A stretch of 32,902 bases of DNA, taken from Peptococcaceae bacterium. Its GTDB lineage: Bacteria > Bacillota > Peptococcia > Peptococcales > Peptococcaceae. How positions within the stretch are numbered: position 1 is the first letter of the stretch; each line of letters begins with the position of its first letter. The DNA lies in NCBI GenBank assembly GCA_900759105.1, contig CAAETY010000061.1:1-32902 (forward strand). The letters run 5' to 3'. The notes beneath the pieces were generated by a model, which saw only the letters and a program-made list of their open reading frames with translations, was not told where the DNA came from and made no database searches. Positions 1 through 7,635 of the stretch are shown piece after piece. The position numbers and the translations under genes are program-made.

Positions 1-34
1 GTATGAAAGAACGCACAATGAGGCTGAGCTTCTG

Positions 35-72
35 ACAGGTTAAAATGGGGGAAATTTCTCATTTTAACTTGT
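35..72. promoter_or_regulatory. Imperfect palindrome upstream of the sensor kinase gene
   Basis: Positions 35-47 and 60-72 form a 13-base inverted repeat (ACAGGTTAAAATG against CATTTTAACTTGT) with one G-T pair and a 12-base spacer. No T-run follows on either strand, so it is more like an operator than a terminator. The half-sites loosely resemble the ACAGTTAAG type of site bound by AgrA-like LytTR regulators, which usually partner kinases of the type encoded just downstream. That link is inference. Confidence 0.4.
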
Positions 73-80
73 ACTAAATC

Positions 81-111
81 TTGACATAGGACCAATCGGA
101 GCGGTTACAAT
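81..111 (+). promoter_or_regulatory. Possible sigma-A promoter with long spacer
   Basis: TTGACA at 81-86 and TACAAT at 106-111 are separated by 19 bases, longer than the ideal 17. The -10 element ends only six bases before the GTG at 118, so a transcript starting here would be almost leaderless. It could be coincidental or could mark a start inside a longer ancestral gene. Confidence 0.25.
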
Positions 112-117
112 AATTTA

Positions 118-846
118 GTGATGGTTTGCGCTTTTGGCGTATTACTGTGTACTTTTTTGGCGCTCTATCTTTATGAGAAACAAGTTGAGCAGAGTGAGCG
201 ATTGCGTATGCAAGCGCAATATGAACGCCATTTCAAATCTCAAGTGAAACATATTGATGAAATATTGCTTAAGCAGGATGAGCTACGTCGTGTCAAGCAC
301 GATATGAGTAATCAATTGTTGGCGATTCAAGGCTATTTGAAAAATGGTGATTATGAGGGTAGCGAGGCGTATATTAAAGTCCTGTTGAAAACCATTGAAG
401 GAAACACGTTAGGTATAAAAACTGGAAACAGTGCGTTGGATGCGATTCTAAGTACAAAAAAAGCATTGGCGGAAAGCAAAGGGATAGAATGCAACATGGA
501 TGTGCAAATTTCTCGAGGGTTGTTCATGGCACCTGTTGATGTATGTATCATTTTTGGAAATGCCTTGGACAATGCGATTGAAGCGTGTGAACGTATAAAA
601 GACGGAAAGAAAGAGATTCAACTTTTCTTGATAGAGAGGGAAAACAAATTGTTGTGCCATTTGACAAATACGACCTCATTGGATTCAATGAAGGGGGTAG
701 TGAAAACGTCAAAAAGCGATCAAGAAAATCATGGCTTTGGATTAAGTAATATGAGAGAGGCTTTGGCAAAGTATGACAGTGAACCGATTATTGAAGTGAA
801 GGACGGGATATTTTCTCTCAAATTTGTTGTTTTTGAAGGTGTGTAA
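118..846 (+). CDS. N-terminally truncated GHKL sensor histidine kinase (AgrC/LytS-partner type)
   Basis: This encodes the cytoplasmic half of a peptide- or envelope-sensing histidine kinase of the kind that pairs with LytTR response regulators. The first 20 residues are a single membrane helix. A coiled coil follows, then the phosphoacceptor region around His61 (VKHDMSNQLL), the ATP-binding N box (GNALDN, residues 147-152) and the G box (HGFGLSN, residues 205-211). Family members are normally about 420-440 residues with five to seven N-terminal membrane helices, but this has 242. All three forward frames carry stop codons between 1 and 84, so the sensor domain is not encoded just upstream. 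The start may be GTG 118 or ATG 121; neither has a convincing ribosome site. It is either a decayed remnant or a minimal one-helix kinase. No response regulator gene lies in the window. Confidence 0.75.
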   Translation: MMVCAFGVLLCTFLALYLYEKQVEQSERLRMQAQYERHFKSQVKHIDEILLKQDELRRVKHDMSNQLLAIQGYLKNGDYEGSEAYIKVLLKTIEGNTLGIKTGNSALDAILSTKKALAESKGIECNMDVQISRGLFMAPVDVCIIFGNALDNAIEACERIKDGKKEIQLFLIERENKLLCHLTNTTSLDSMKGVVKTSKSDQENHGFGLSNMREALAKYDSEPIIEVKDGIFSLKFVVFEGV

Positions 847-851
847 ATGAT

Positions 852-899
852 GCCTCTTATATGGCCGTAGATGGCGATGTAAGAGGCGTTTTTGTTTTT
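852..899 (+). terminator. Intrinsic terminator after the sensor kinase gene
   Basis: An 8-bp stem (GCCTCTTA 852-859 with TAAGAGGC 880-887) is followed by a T-rich tail, 889-899. It lies six bases after the kinase stop codon. Confidence 0.75.
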
Positions 900-1008
900 T
901 GTCCTCAGTTAGACGTCGTTTGTCCCAAAATAGAAGGAATAGAAAATTGATGTGATAAAATTGCAACAACAAGGTTACCTAAGAAATCCTAAATATGAGG
1001 TGATTATT

Positions 1009-1548
1009 ATGAAAAAGTGGATAGCTGGTATTGTGTTGGTATTAGTGGCTTTGTGCTATGGGATGGTGGCCTATGTGCCAAAGGCGGATGCAGAGTATCC
1101 AAAGGATTACACAATCGAAGAGTATGAAGCCAATGCAGAGAAGAATGGGGATTTAATCATTGATACCTTCGAAAAAATCAATGCGTTGACGCTTGAAGAA
1201 ACGATGAAAGAATATAAAAAAATAGCGCCAAGCATAGAGTTTTATCCAACGGCTTTTGAAACCATCTGTACGGCTGGTGATCTTTTTGCAGAGAAGGATT
1301 ATTTGCCGGACTTTTTAAGGAAGTATATTGGACAATGGCGTCAAAATCGATTTATGTACAAAAACTTTCCAAATGCCATGCACTATCAGGATGATTTTGA
1401 AAAAGAAATGTATAAATATGCTGAAACCGGTGAACTTCCACAGGAGAAATATCAACCAAGACAATACGACCATCCTGCCGGTGGGGTGGTACAAATTAGT
1501 AGTGGTGGAATGAGTGTAGAGTATGCCGATGGGCATGTAGAAGAATAA
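1009..1548 (+). CDS. Exported protein of unknown function
   Basis: A 179-residue protein with a clear signal peptide: lysines at residues 2-3, a hydrophobic core at about 5-22, and an Ala-Asp-Ala cleavage motif ending at residue 28. The mature part is acidic and mostly helical (YTIEEYEANAEKNGD at about 32-46). The last 30 residues are rich in Gly, Ser and Val (GGVVQISSGGMSVEY). The ATG at 1009 was chosen because GAGGTG at 997-1002 is spaced correctly; an in-frame ATG further upstream at 952 would disrupt the signal peptide. I do not recognise the family. The gene stands alone between terminators, so its neighbours give no functional clue. Confidence 0.7.
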   Translation: MKKWIAGIVLVLVALCYGMVAYVPKADAEYPKDYTIEEYEANAEKNGDLIIDTFEKINALTLEETMKEYKKIAPSIEFYPTAFETICTAGDLFAEKDYLPDFLRKYIGQWRQNRFMYKNFPNAMHYQDDFEKEMYKYAETGELPQEKYQPRQYDHPAGGVVQISSGGMSVEYADGHVEE

Positions 1549-1556
1549 GCAGTATA

Positions 1557-1647
1557 TAAATAACACCCCCTTCGGGCAATTTGTAGTGCTCCCAATAATT
1601 TGGACAATTATTGGGGGCACTACAGCTCAGAGGGGGTGTGCTATTTA
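1557..1647. repeat. Nested inverted repeat, probable bidirectional terminator
   Basis: An inner stem of 18 bp (1583-1600 with 1606-1623, one G-U pair, five-base loop) sits inside an outer stem formed by ACACCCCCT (1563-1571) with AGGGGGTGT (1631-1639). The outer stem is extended by TAAATA (1557-1562) with TATTTA (1642-1647) across a two-base bulge. It occupies the whole gap between two convergent genes, which suits a transcription end for both. However, no proper T-run follows on either side, and the structure is unusually elaborate for a terminator. Confidence 0.6.
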
Positions 1648-1652
1648 CGGCA

Positions 1653-3236
1653 CTATTTCACTTTCATCGAAATGTCAGCTTTGACTTCAAAGGCGCGGGG
1701 CCATGGGAAGGTGAGGCTGGAGGTGAAGTCTTTGATGGTGCAGTTATAGGTGTGAGAACCGAAGGAAAGGGTATGGTCGTCGTTAAAGAGGGGCGTGAGA
1801 ATGTCATTAAAGCCGGCGTATTGTTCGGCTAGGCGGGTGTTGGCGTGTTCATAAGCGGTGTCATCGGTGAAGGCGGTGGTGTCTTTCATATAGTGGCCGG
1901 TGGCGAGCTCATTTTGCAGTGGGATGCGAATGTTGGCCATAAAGCCAATATCTTCGGCGTAGCGAATGGCACGGAATTGCAGGTCGGCGCTAGCGGCTTC
2001 ACTGCGCGCACTGTCGGAGAGGTTTTCAAAACGGTCAGCAATGAGGGCATTGGCGCGAAGCATGGCACAGACGGTGCCAATGCTATTGCCGGCGGTGTTC
2101 CAACCGGCGTAGGCGTCAAGCACATCAAAATTGGTACGGTCGGTGAGGGCATCGATGAGGGCAGGGTCGGCTTGGTTGGTTTTGGCAATGTCAGCAAGGC
2201 CAAAGATGACGGTGTTGCCGTCTAAAGCATCGATGGTTTTGGTGGCATCCTCACTTTTGCAGTGAATGTAAAGGATCGGTGCGCTTTCATCATCGGTCGG
2301 TGTAAGGCCTGCAAGGGCGAGCTTTTCGGTGACCATGGTTTCAAGGGGCACAGCTTCAAAGGGGTAGCAGTCTTTTTTGGCGCTGTCATCGGAGTATATC
2401 ACATGCACAGGCGTTGACTCGGCGTCATTTGTGGCGGCGCTTACTACCAAGAGCATGCCCAGCTCATCGGCACCGTGAATGAGGGCGGTGTTGGCGCTTT
2501 TGGTTTTTTCGAGGGCACGAAAGGTGATATTGGCCGGGCAAGCGGCTTCGCCGTCATCTTGGCTGATAAGCAGACGGTCAATAAGGCCATTTGCAGCCAT
2601 GTCATCGAGGGCGTTTGCCATGGCACCGGCATTTTCATGCAGGGCGCGATAGGTGGCAAGGGCATCGGCAGGCACAGTATCCGGCGCAAGTGGGGCATTG
2701 CCTTGGGCATCGGCTTCGTCCCATGCGATACCGTAGGCTTTGAGCGCCTTTGCATAAGGTGCCAGTGCTTCGTCATATTGATTAGGCGTTAGGCGTGGCA
2801 AGACCTGCACAACGGTGATGGTACCATCGACTTGTTTTTCTTTGAAGGCTTCACAAAGCGCCTTGAGGCGGGCAAGGTCTGCGTTAACGGTTGCGTAGGC
2901 GTCACTGTTGCGGGAATTAATGAGGCCGCCGCAAAAGAGGGTATTGGTAAAAATAATCAAATGTTTGCTTTTGACGGCATCGTTTTCGAGCCACTCCCAC
3001 AGAGCTTCGCGGTCGGCATCGGTGGTGAAGCAGTCCATGCTTTCTTCAGCCGGTAGGCTCAATGGGGTGTTCAATTCAGCAGCCAAAAGGGTCGGATATT
3101 GAGTGTTGCAAGGGCGGCTATCCAAGGGCATGAGCGCCACAGATGGCTGGGATTGGGTGGTGCCACAGCCTGCAAGGGTGCCGCTTATCAAGGCTATACA
3201 CAACAGAGCGGCAAGTATGATACGCCATTTTTTCAT
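1653..3236 (-). CDS. DUF4127-family lipoprotein
   Basis: A 527-residue protein with a lipoprotein signal peptide; the lipobox ends in LAGC with the lipidated cysteine at residue 24. The segment just after it (ALMPLDSRPCNTQYP, about residues 34-48) is the hallmark opening of DUF4127 proteins. The length of about 500 residues also fits that family, which is found mainly in Firmicutes and has no established function. It is anchored on the outer face of the membrane. The start at 3236 has AGGAGAG about six bases upstream. A promoter and a palindrome lie between it and the divergent crcB pseudogene. Codons here are richer in G and C than in the kinase region to its left. Confidence 0.75.
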   Translation of the reverse strand: MKKWRIILAALLCIALISGTLAGCGTTQSQPSVALMPLDSRPCNTQYPTLLAAELNTPLSLPAEESMDCFTTDADREALWEWLENDAVKSKHLIIFTNTLFCGGLINSRNSDAYATVNADLARLKALCEAFKEKQVDGTITVVQVLPRLTPNQYDEALAPYAKALKAYGIAWDEADAQGNAPLAPDTVPADALATYRALHENAGAMANALDDMAANGLIDRLLISQDDGEAACPANITFRALEKTKSANTALIHGADELGMLLVVSAATNDAESTPVHVIYSDDSAKKDCYPFEAVPLETMVTEKLALAGLTPTDDESAPILYIHCKSEDATKTIDALDGNTVIFGLADIAKTNQADPALIDALTDRTNFDVLDAYAGWNTAGNSIGTVCAMLRANALIADRFENLSDSARSEAASADLQFRAIRYAEDIGFMANIRIPLQNELATGHYMKDTTAFTDDTAYEHANTRLAEQYAGFNDILTPLFNDDHTLSFGSHTYNCTIKDFTSSLTFPWPRAFEVKADISMKVK

Positions 3237-3275
3237 GGAAATCTCTCCTAGCTGGTGGTAAAAATCGGTAATTTA

Positions 3276-3304
3276 ATCATAAACAATCGCCCAACACCTT
3301 GCAA
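3276..3304 (-). promoter_or_regulatory. Promoter for the DUF4127 gene
   Basis: On the minus strand, TTGCAA (3304-3299) and TATGAT (3281-3276) are separated by 17 bases, about 40 bases before the start codon. Confidence 0.5.
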
Positions 3305-3320
3305 TCCCAAATAGGGATTG
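3302..3320. promoter_or_regulatory. Palindrome overlapping both divergent -35 boxes
   Basis: CAATCCC (3302-3308) and GGGATTG (3314-3320) form a perfect 7-base inverted repeat with a 5-base spacer. It overlaps the -35 elements of the leftward DUF4127 promoter and the rightward crcB promoter. This is the geometry of an operator for one regulator controlling both genes; no regulator is identified. Confidence 0.45.
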
Positions 3321-3346
3321 TTCCATGAGAAGTAAGGGCGTACAAT
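3318..3346 (+). promoter_or_regulatory. Promoter for the crcB pseudogene
   Basis: TTGTTC (3318-3323) and TACAAT (3341-3346) are separated by 17 bases, 50 bases before the ATG at 3396. Confidence 0.45.
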
Positions 3347-3395
3347 AGACGCAGCATGATTATCAAAAATGAGATTCAGAAAAGAGGATGTTGGG

Positions 3396-3750
3396 ATGCT
3401 AGAATGCTTATGTGTGGGCTTGGGTGGCTTTATCGGCAGTGTGTGCCGTTATTTGATTGGGTGCTTGGCGATTGAAACAGCGAGTGGTTTTCCGGAATAT
3501 CATCGGTGCTTTTGTGCTGGGGATGGTGAGTGAATATGCGCTGTTGAATCCGGCAGTGCCGCGTCAGATTATTTTGCTCCTACAGGTGGGGTTATGTGGC
3601 GGATTTACCACATTTTCGACGTTTTCAAGTGAAGCCTTGAAGCTCCTTTCAAGTGGACGCACTGCCACAGCGCTTCTTTATATGGCAGCGAGTATGACCT
3701 TGGGCCTCCTTGCGGTGTACGGCGGTCAATGTGTGAGCCGTATGGGCTAA
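3396..3750 (+). pseudogene. crcB: Frameshifted fluoride channel gene (CrcB/FluC)
   Basis: The ATG at 3396 follows an AAGAGGA ribosome site and begins a typical FluC N-terminus containing GGFIGSVCRY, but this frame stops at 3531-3533. From about 3477 the next frame carries the rest of the protein: NIIGAFVLG, the FluC signature GGFTTFSTFSSE and the last two helices, ending at 3750. The join falls just after GFP, where intact relatives have about six further residues before the conserved NxxGxFxxG helix. A deletion of about 20 bases would explain both the frame change and the missing residues. Both halves are otherwise well kept, so the lesion is recent or a sequencing error. FluC channels expel fluoride and work as dual-topology dimers. 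No second crcB copy is in the window. Confidence 0.8.
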
Positions 3751-3751
3751 C

Positions 3752-3791
3752 AAAAAAAGACCTCAAGTGAAGCACTTGAGGTCTATTATAT
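3752..3791. terminator. Bidirectional terminator between crcB and aconitase
   Basis: A perfect 12-bp stem (3758-3769 with 3773-3784, three-base loop) has seven A residues on its left and a T-rich right side. It serves converging transcripts. Confidence 0.8.
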
Positions 3792-3800
3792 TGCGAAAAA

Positions 3801-5729
3801 TTACTTTTCGTTTTTGATGGAGGTGAGGAGACCGCCTTCCAAAAGGAGACGTTCTTGACGATCACCGAGTTCGAGCTCGAGCTCGTAGGTCTTGCCGGTG
3901 GTTTCGTTCTTTACGGTGACGGTACGTGCTTTTACTTGGTTTACGAGGTCATCAAATACGAGGACATCGTTTAAGGAGAAGTCGTCATAGTCCGCAGGAT
4001 TTTTGAAGGTGAGTGGCAAGATGGCGTTGTTGATGAGGTTTGCCTTGTGGATACGTGCAAAGCTCTTTGCGATAACAGCTTTTACGCCCAAGTAGAGTGG
4101 TGCGAGGGCTGCGTGTTCACGGCTGGAGCCTTGGCCATAGTTGTCGCCTGCAACGATTACAGGTGCAGCATCGGTCATTGCTTGGCAACGTGCCGGGAAT
4201 TGGGCATCGGATGGGGTCAAGCAATGGTTGGAGAGGTAAGGCACATTGGAACGATATGGCAAAAGCTTTGCGTTGGAAGGCATGATGTGGTCGGTGGTGA
4301 TGTTGTCTTCGAGGTAAGCGGCAACCTTGCCGGTGAAGGTTTCAGGCACCGGTTGACCAACAGGTACGCCCTTGATGTTTGGACCCTTTACGAGTGGGGT
4401 GTGACCAATCTTGTCTTCGCTTGGGAAGATAAAGAGGTGGTCATCTCTGTCGTAGACTTGAGGCACTGCTACATCTGCGAAGCGTTCTTCGCCGGCAGGG
4501 CTGGTGAGGACGCCGTTGATAGCGGAAAGTGCTGCTGTTTCAGGGCTTACGAGGTAAACATCGGCGCTCTTGGTACCGCTGCGACCGAAGAAGTTGCGGT
4601 TGAAGGTACGAAGGCTGATACCATCGGTGTTAGGTGCTTGGCCCATACCAATGCAAGGACCGCAGCCACATTCCAAAATACGCGCACCGGCTTCGAGGAA
4701 GATGGCGAGGGTGCCATCGGTAGCCATTTGCTTCAAGATGGTGCGGGACCCCGGAGAGATAACAAGGCTGACATTTTCAGCCACCTTTTGCCCTTTGAGC
4801 ACAGCGGCGCAGCGTGCCAAATCCAAGTAGGAGGAGTTGGTGCAGCTGCCGATTGCTACTTGGTTAATCTTCATGCCTGCGAGGCTTTCAACGGTCACAA
4901 CCTTATCTGGGCTGTGTGGGCAAGCGGTCATTGGTTCGAGGGCACTAAGATCGACATGGATGGTTTTGAAGTATACAGCATCATCGTCTGCTGCGAGTGG
5001 GAGCCATTGTTCACCACGACCCATGGAGTCCATGTAAACCTTGGTGTTTTCATCACTTGGGAAGATGGAGCAGGTTGCACCCAGTTCAGCACCCATGTTG
5101 GTGATGGTAGCACGTTCAGGCACGCTCAAGCTTGCAACGCCGTCGCCGGTATATTCATAAACCTTATTCACGCCACCCTTAACGGTTTCTTGTTGGAGTA
5201 CATAAAGGATGATGTCTTTGGCGCTCACGCCTGCACGAAGCTTACCGGTCAGGCGTACTTCAATCACGTCAGGCATGGTGATGTAGTAGCTGCGCCCTGC
5301 CATTGCAGCGGCAACGTCAACACCGCCGGCACCGATTGCGAGCATCCCCAAGCCACCGCCGGTAGGGGTGTGGGAGTCGGAACCGATGAGGGTTTTGCCT
5401 GGAATACCAAAGTTTTCGAGATGTACTTGGTGGCAAATACCGTTGCCCGGACGAGAATAGGTGAGACCGAAGTTTTCGGCGGCACTTTGAATGAACAGGT
5501 GGTCATCAAAGTTTTCAGGGCCACTTTGCAGCATGTTGTGGTCGATGTAAGCCACAGAACGTTCGGTTTTAACACGGTCGATGCCCATTGCTTCCAATTC
5601 GAGGTACGCCATGGTACCGGTGGAGTCTTGGGTCAAGGTTTGATCAATACGAATACCGATTTCATTGCCTGCCTTCATTTCACCGTCGGTGATATGCGCA
5701 GCAATGATTTTTTCTGTCAATGTAGGCAT
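3801..5729 (-). CDS. acnA: Aconitate hydratase
   Basis: This converts citrate to isocitrate through cis-aconitate using a [4Fe-4S] cluster. The 642-residue protein contains IGSDSHTPTGGGLG (about residues 115-128). The cluster cysteines are Cys296 in GSCTNSS and Cys356/Cys359 in CGCGPC. The C-terminal swivel domain carries the GDNYGQGSSREHAAL-type motif. The length is shorter than AcnA of enterobacteria (about 890) and matches the compact single-chain aconitases of anaerobic Firmicutes. The ATG at 5729 is preceded by AAGGAGG at seven bases; upstream in-frame codons run into the divergent comF gene and are not likely to be used. No citrate synthase or isocitrate dehydrogenase gene lies beside it. 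Confidence 0.93.
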   Translation of the reverse strand: MPTLTEKIIAAHITDGEMKAGNEIGIRIDQTLTQDSTGTMAYLELEAMGIDRVKTERSVAYIDHNMLQSGPENFDDHLFIQSAAENFGLTYSRPGNGICHQVHLENFGIPGKTLIGSDSHTPTGGGLGMLAIGAGGVDVAAAMAGRSYYITMPDVIEVRLTGKLRAGVSAKDIILYVLQQETVKGGVNKVYEYTGDGVASLSVPERATITNMGAELGATCSIFPSDENTKVYMDSMGRGEQWLPLAADDDAVYFKTIHVDLSALEPMTACPHSPDKVVTVESLAGMKINQVAIGSCTNSSYLDLARCAAVLKGQKVAENVSLVISPGSRTILKQMATDGTLAIFLEAGARILECGCGPCIGMGQAPNTDGISLRTFNRNFFGRSGTKSADVYLVSPETAALSAINGVLTSPAGEERFADVAVPQVYDRDDHLFIFPSEDKIGHTPLVKGPNIKGVPVGQPVPETFTGKVAAYLEDNITTDHIMPSNAKLLPYRSNVPYLSNHCLTPSDAQFPARCQAMTDAAPVIVAGDNYGQGSSREHAALAPLYLGVKAVIAKSFARIHKANLINNAILPLTFKNPADYDDFSLNDVLVFDDLVNQVKARTVTVKNETTGKTYELELELGDRQERLLLEGGLLTSIKNEK

Positions 5730-5766
5730 GAGAATCCTCCTTGTAAATGATTCATAGAATGGTTTT

Positions 5767-5795
5767 ATTATACGGCACAATGAATTTACTTGCAA
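5767..5795 (-). promoter_or_regulatory. Sigma-A promoter for aconitase
   Basis: On the minus strand, TTGCAA (5795-5790) and a perfect TATAAT (5772-5767) are separated by 17 bases, 38 bases before the start codon. Confidence 0.65.
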
Positions 5796-5863
5796 GATAA
5801 GGGCTGGCGGTTTAGTCGGCGGTTCCGTACAATAGTAGTAATGACGTGAAGGTGGTGTAAGCG

Positions 5864-6562
5864 ATGTGGAAGCATTTTTTATCACTCATATTCCCGGACC
5901 CGAGCATGTGCGTGTGCTGCGAAAAACGGCTTTCGGCGCTGGGGCTGTGCGAGGATTGTCGTGTCCATTGGCAAGAGGTGGCAACACTTGAAGGGCAGTG
6001 TGGGCGTTGCGGTGTCTACGGCGTGCGTGCGCCGGTGTGCGATACGTGCAGAGATTGGCCCGGCTACTACAAGGGCAATACGGCGTTTCTGCCTTATACG
6101 GGGACGGTGCGTGAAGCGATTGTGCGCTTCAAGTTTCACCATGAGCCGTGGCGCGTGCGTGGTTTTGCTTCTATAATACAGGCACATGCGCCCATGGTGG
6201 CGGATGCGTTGGTGCCGGTGCCGTTGCACCCAAAGCGTTTGCGCGAGCGGGGCTATAACCAGAGTCTGCTCTTGGCACAGGTGATAGCGGAGGCGTGGGA
6301 AATACCTTTGGCACCGAGATTGCTCGTGCGTACCGTGCATACGCCACATCAAACGCGCCTGTCCAAGACCGCACGTATGCACAATGTTGCCCATGCCTTT
6401 GCGGTGCCGCCAACATCGCTCGAAGCGGTGCGTGGCAAGCGATTGTTGCTTGTTGATGACGTGATTACTACCGGCAGCACCTTGCTTGAATGTGCGCGAA
6501 CATTGCATCAAGCCGGTGCCAAGGAAATTTACAGCGTAACCTTGGCGGCAGGTATTCGCTAA
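5864..6562 (+). CDS. comF: ComF-family phosphoribosyltransferase-like protein
   Basis: The N-terminal region holds four Cys pairs typical of the ComF zinc finger (CVCC at about 16-19, CEDC, CGRC, CDTC). The C-terminal half is a phosphoribosyltransferase fold whose PRPP loop, LLLVDDVITTGST, lies at about residues 195-207. ComF proteins are needed for DNA uptake during natural transformation in Bacillus and other bacteria; the exact reaction is not settled. The length of 232 residues is normal. The gene is alone and divergent from aconitase. An AAGGTGG ribosome site lies about eight bases upstream of the ATG. Other competence genes are not in the window. Confidence 0.88.
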   Translation: MWKHFLSLIFPDPSMCVCCEKRLSALGLCEDCRVHWQEVATLEGQCGRCGVYGVRAPVCDTCRDWPGYYKGNTAFLPYTGTVREAIVRFKFHHEPWRVRGFASIIQAHAPMVADALVPVPLHPKRLRERGYNQSLLLAQVIAEAWEIPLAPRLLVRTVHTPHQTRLSKTARMHNVAHAFAVPPTSLEAVRGKRLLLVDDVITTGSTLLECARTLHQAGAKEIYSVTLAAGIR

Positions 6563-6574
6563 TATGTATTTTTT

Positions 6575-6720
6575 TATGCAAGCTATACACATTATAATAT
6601 GCATGGTATGCAGCCAAATATGCAGAAAACCACCGACTATTTGCGTATTTTACGGAAAAAATGTAAATAATTCCGAATGGGTGTTGAAAAAATATGCATG
6701 AGTTAGTATAATAAATGCAT
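6575..6720 (+). promoter_or_regulatory. Cluster of TATGCA motifs upstream of the amino acid ABC transporter
   Basis: TATGCA occurs at 6575, 6598, 6607, 6619 and 6693, with AATGCA at 6714. The pairs 6598/6619 and 6693/6714 are each 21 bases apart, two helical turns. The last two copies lie within and just after the promoter spacer. TATGCAT also fits one half of the ArgR box pattern TNTGNAT, but the half-site spacing is not canonical. A repressor of amino acid transport binding cooperatively is a reasonable inference. Confidence 0.45.
6684..6712 (+). promoter_or_regulatory. Sigma-A promoter for the amino acid ABC transporter
   Basis: TTGAAA (6684-6689) and TATAAT (6707-6712) are separated by exactly 17 bases. 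An ATGCAT palindrome sits in the spacer and another just downstream, overlapping the likely start site. Confidence 0.75.
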
Positions 6721-6755
6721 CAATTAAACCATCATATTGAAGGAGAAGAGACGAT

Positions 6756-7616
6756 ATGAAAATGAAAAAATTTACAGCAATGTTGGCAACTGCTGCAATG
6801 GCAGTGACCCTCTTAGCCGGCTGTGGCGGCGGCAATGAAGCACCTGCAGGTAGTGCAGCATCAAGCGCAGGCGCTGAAAGTGGCAGCGATGTGGTTGTTG
6901 TAGGGACCAACCCAACTTTTGCACCATTCGAATACCAAGATGATGAAGGGAACATGGTAGGCTTTGACCTTGACCTTATGACCGCTATCGGCGAAGACCA
7001 AGGCTTTGACGTTGAATTCAAATCCATGGAATTTGATGCACTTATCGGTGCATTGACCAGTGGCCAAATCGACGTAGCAGCTGCAGGGATGAGTATCGAC
7101 CCTAAGCGTAACCACGTTATTTTCTCTGACCCATACATGGATGCTTCCCTCGGGATTATGGTTACTGACGACAGCGACATCAAGTCCGTTGATGATTTGA
7201 AGGGCAAGACCATCTCCGCTCAAATCGGTACCACCGGTGCTGACAAGGTTACCGAAATGGAAGAAGCCGGCGATGCAAAGGCAAAGCTTCTCGATAACTA
7301 CAACACTTGCATCCAAGACTTGACCTCCGGCGGCTGCGATGCTATTATCATCGACATTCCTGTTGCACAAGCTTACTTGAAGGATCATCCGGATGGCGTG
7401 AAGCTCACCGGCGAACCATATGCTGCTGACTACTACGGCATCGCCGTTGCTGATGACAACCAAGAATTGATGGACAAGATTAATGCCGGTCTTGCAAATA
7501 TCATCGAAAACGGCAAGTTCGAAGAAATCTGCAAGAAGTATGACCTTGACGTTCCGGAAGCTGTCAAAGATGGCAGTGCCAAGGAAGCTGTTGCGAAAAT
7601 CATGAGCGCAAAATAA
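6756..7616 (+). CDS. Polar amino acid ABC transporter substrate-binding lipoprotein
   Basis: A 286-residue family 3 solute-binding protein that captures an amino acid outside the cell and delivers it to the permease. The signal peptide ends in a LAGC lipobox (Cys23), followed by a Gly/Ala/Ser linker. The typical ligand-site segments are present: GTNPTFAPFEY (about 50-60), GFDLDLMTAIG and the AGMSIDPKRN segment, where the Arg that binds the ligand carboxylate is expected. The exact amino acid cannot be read from the sequence. An AAGGAGAAG ribosome site precedes the ATG. Codon use is strongly biased, as in highly expressed genes. A stable hairpin separates it from the permease gene, which would favour more binding protein than permease. 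Confidence 0.9.
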   Translation: MKMKKFTAMLATAAMAVTLLAGCGGGNEAPAGSAASSAGAESGSDVVVVGTNPTFAPFEYQDDEGNMVGFDLDLMTAIGEDQGFDVEFKSMEFDALIGALTSGQIDVAAAGMSIDPKRNHVIFSDPYMDASLGIMVTDDSDIKSVDDLKGKTISAQIGTTGADKVTEMEEAGDAKAKLLDNYNTCIQDLTSGGCDAIIIDIPVAQAYLKDHPDGVKLTGEPYAADYYGIAVADDNQELMDKINAGLANIIENGKFEEICKKYDLDVPEAVKDGSAKEAVAKIMSAK

Positions 7617-7635
7617 TATTGACGAAATAAACATA

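Noticed and set aside
2..43. Short open stretch ending in TAA at 41-43 that could be the tail of an upstream gene
   Set aside because: Only 13 codons lie inside the window, too few to support a call.
4047..5750. 567-codon open frame on the plus strand opposite aconitase
   Set aside because: It is antisense to a gene with all catalytic motifs, has no ribosome site, and its translation shows no recognisable domain; it is a codon-bias shadow.
5730..5885. Longer aconitase beginning at 5885
   Set aside because: It would cover the promoter and the comF start; the ATG at 5729 has an ideal ribosome site and fits the family N-terminus.
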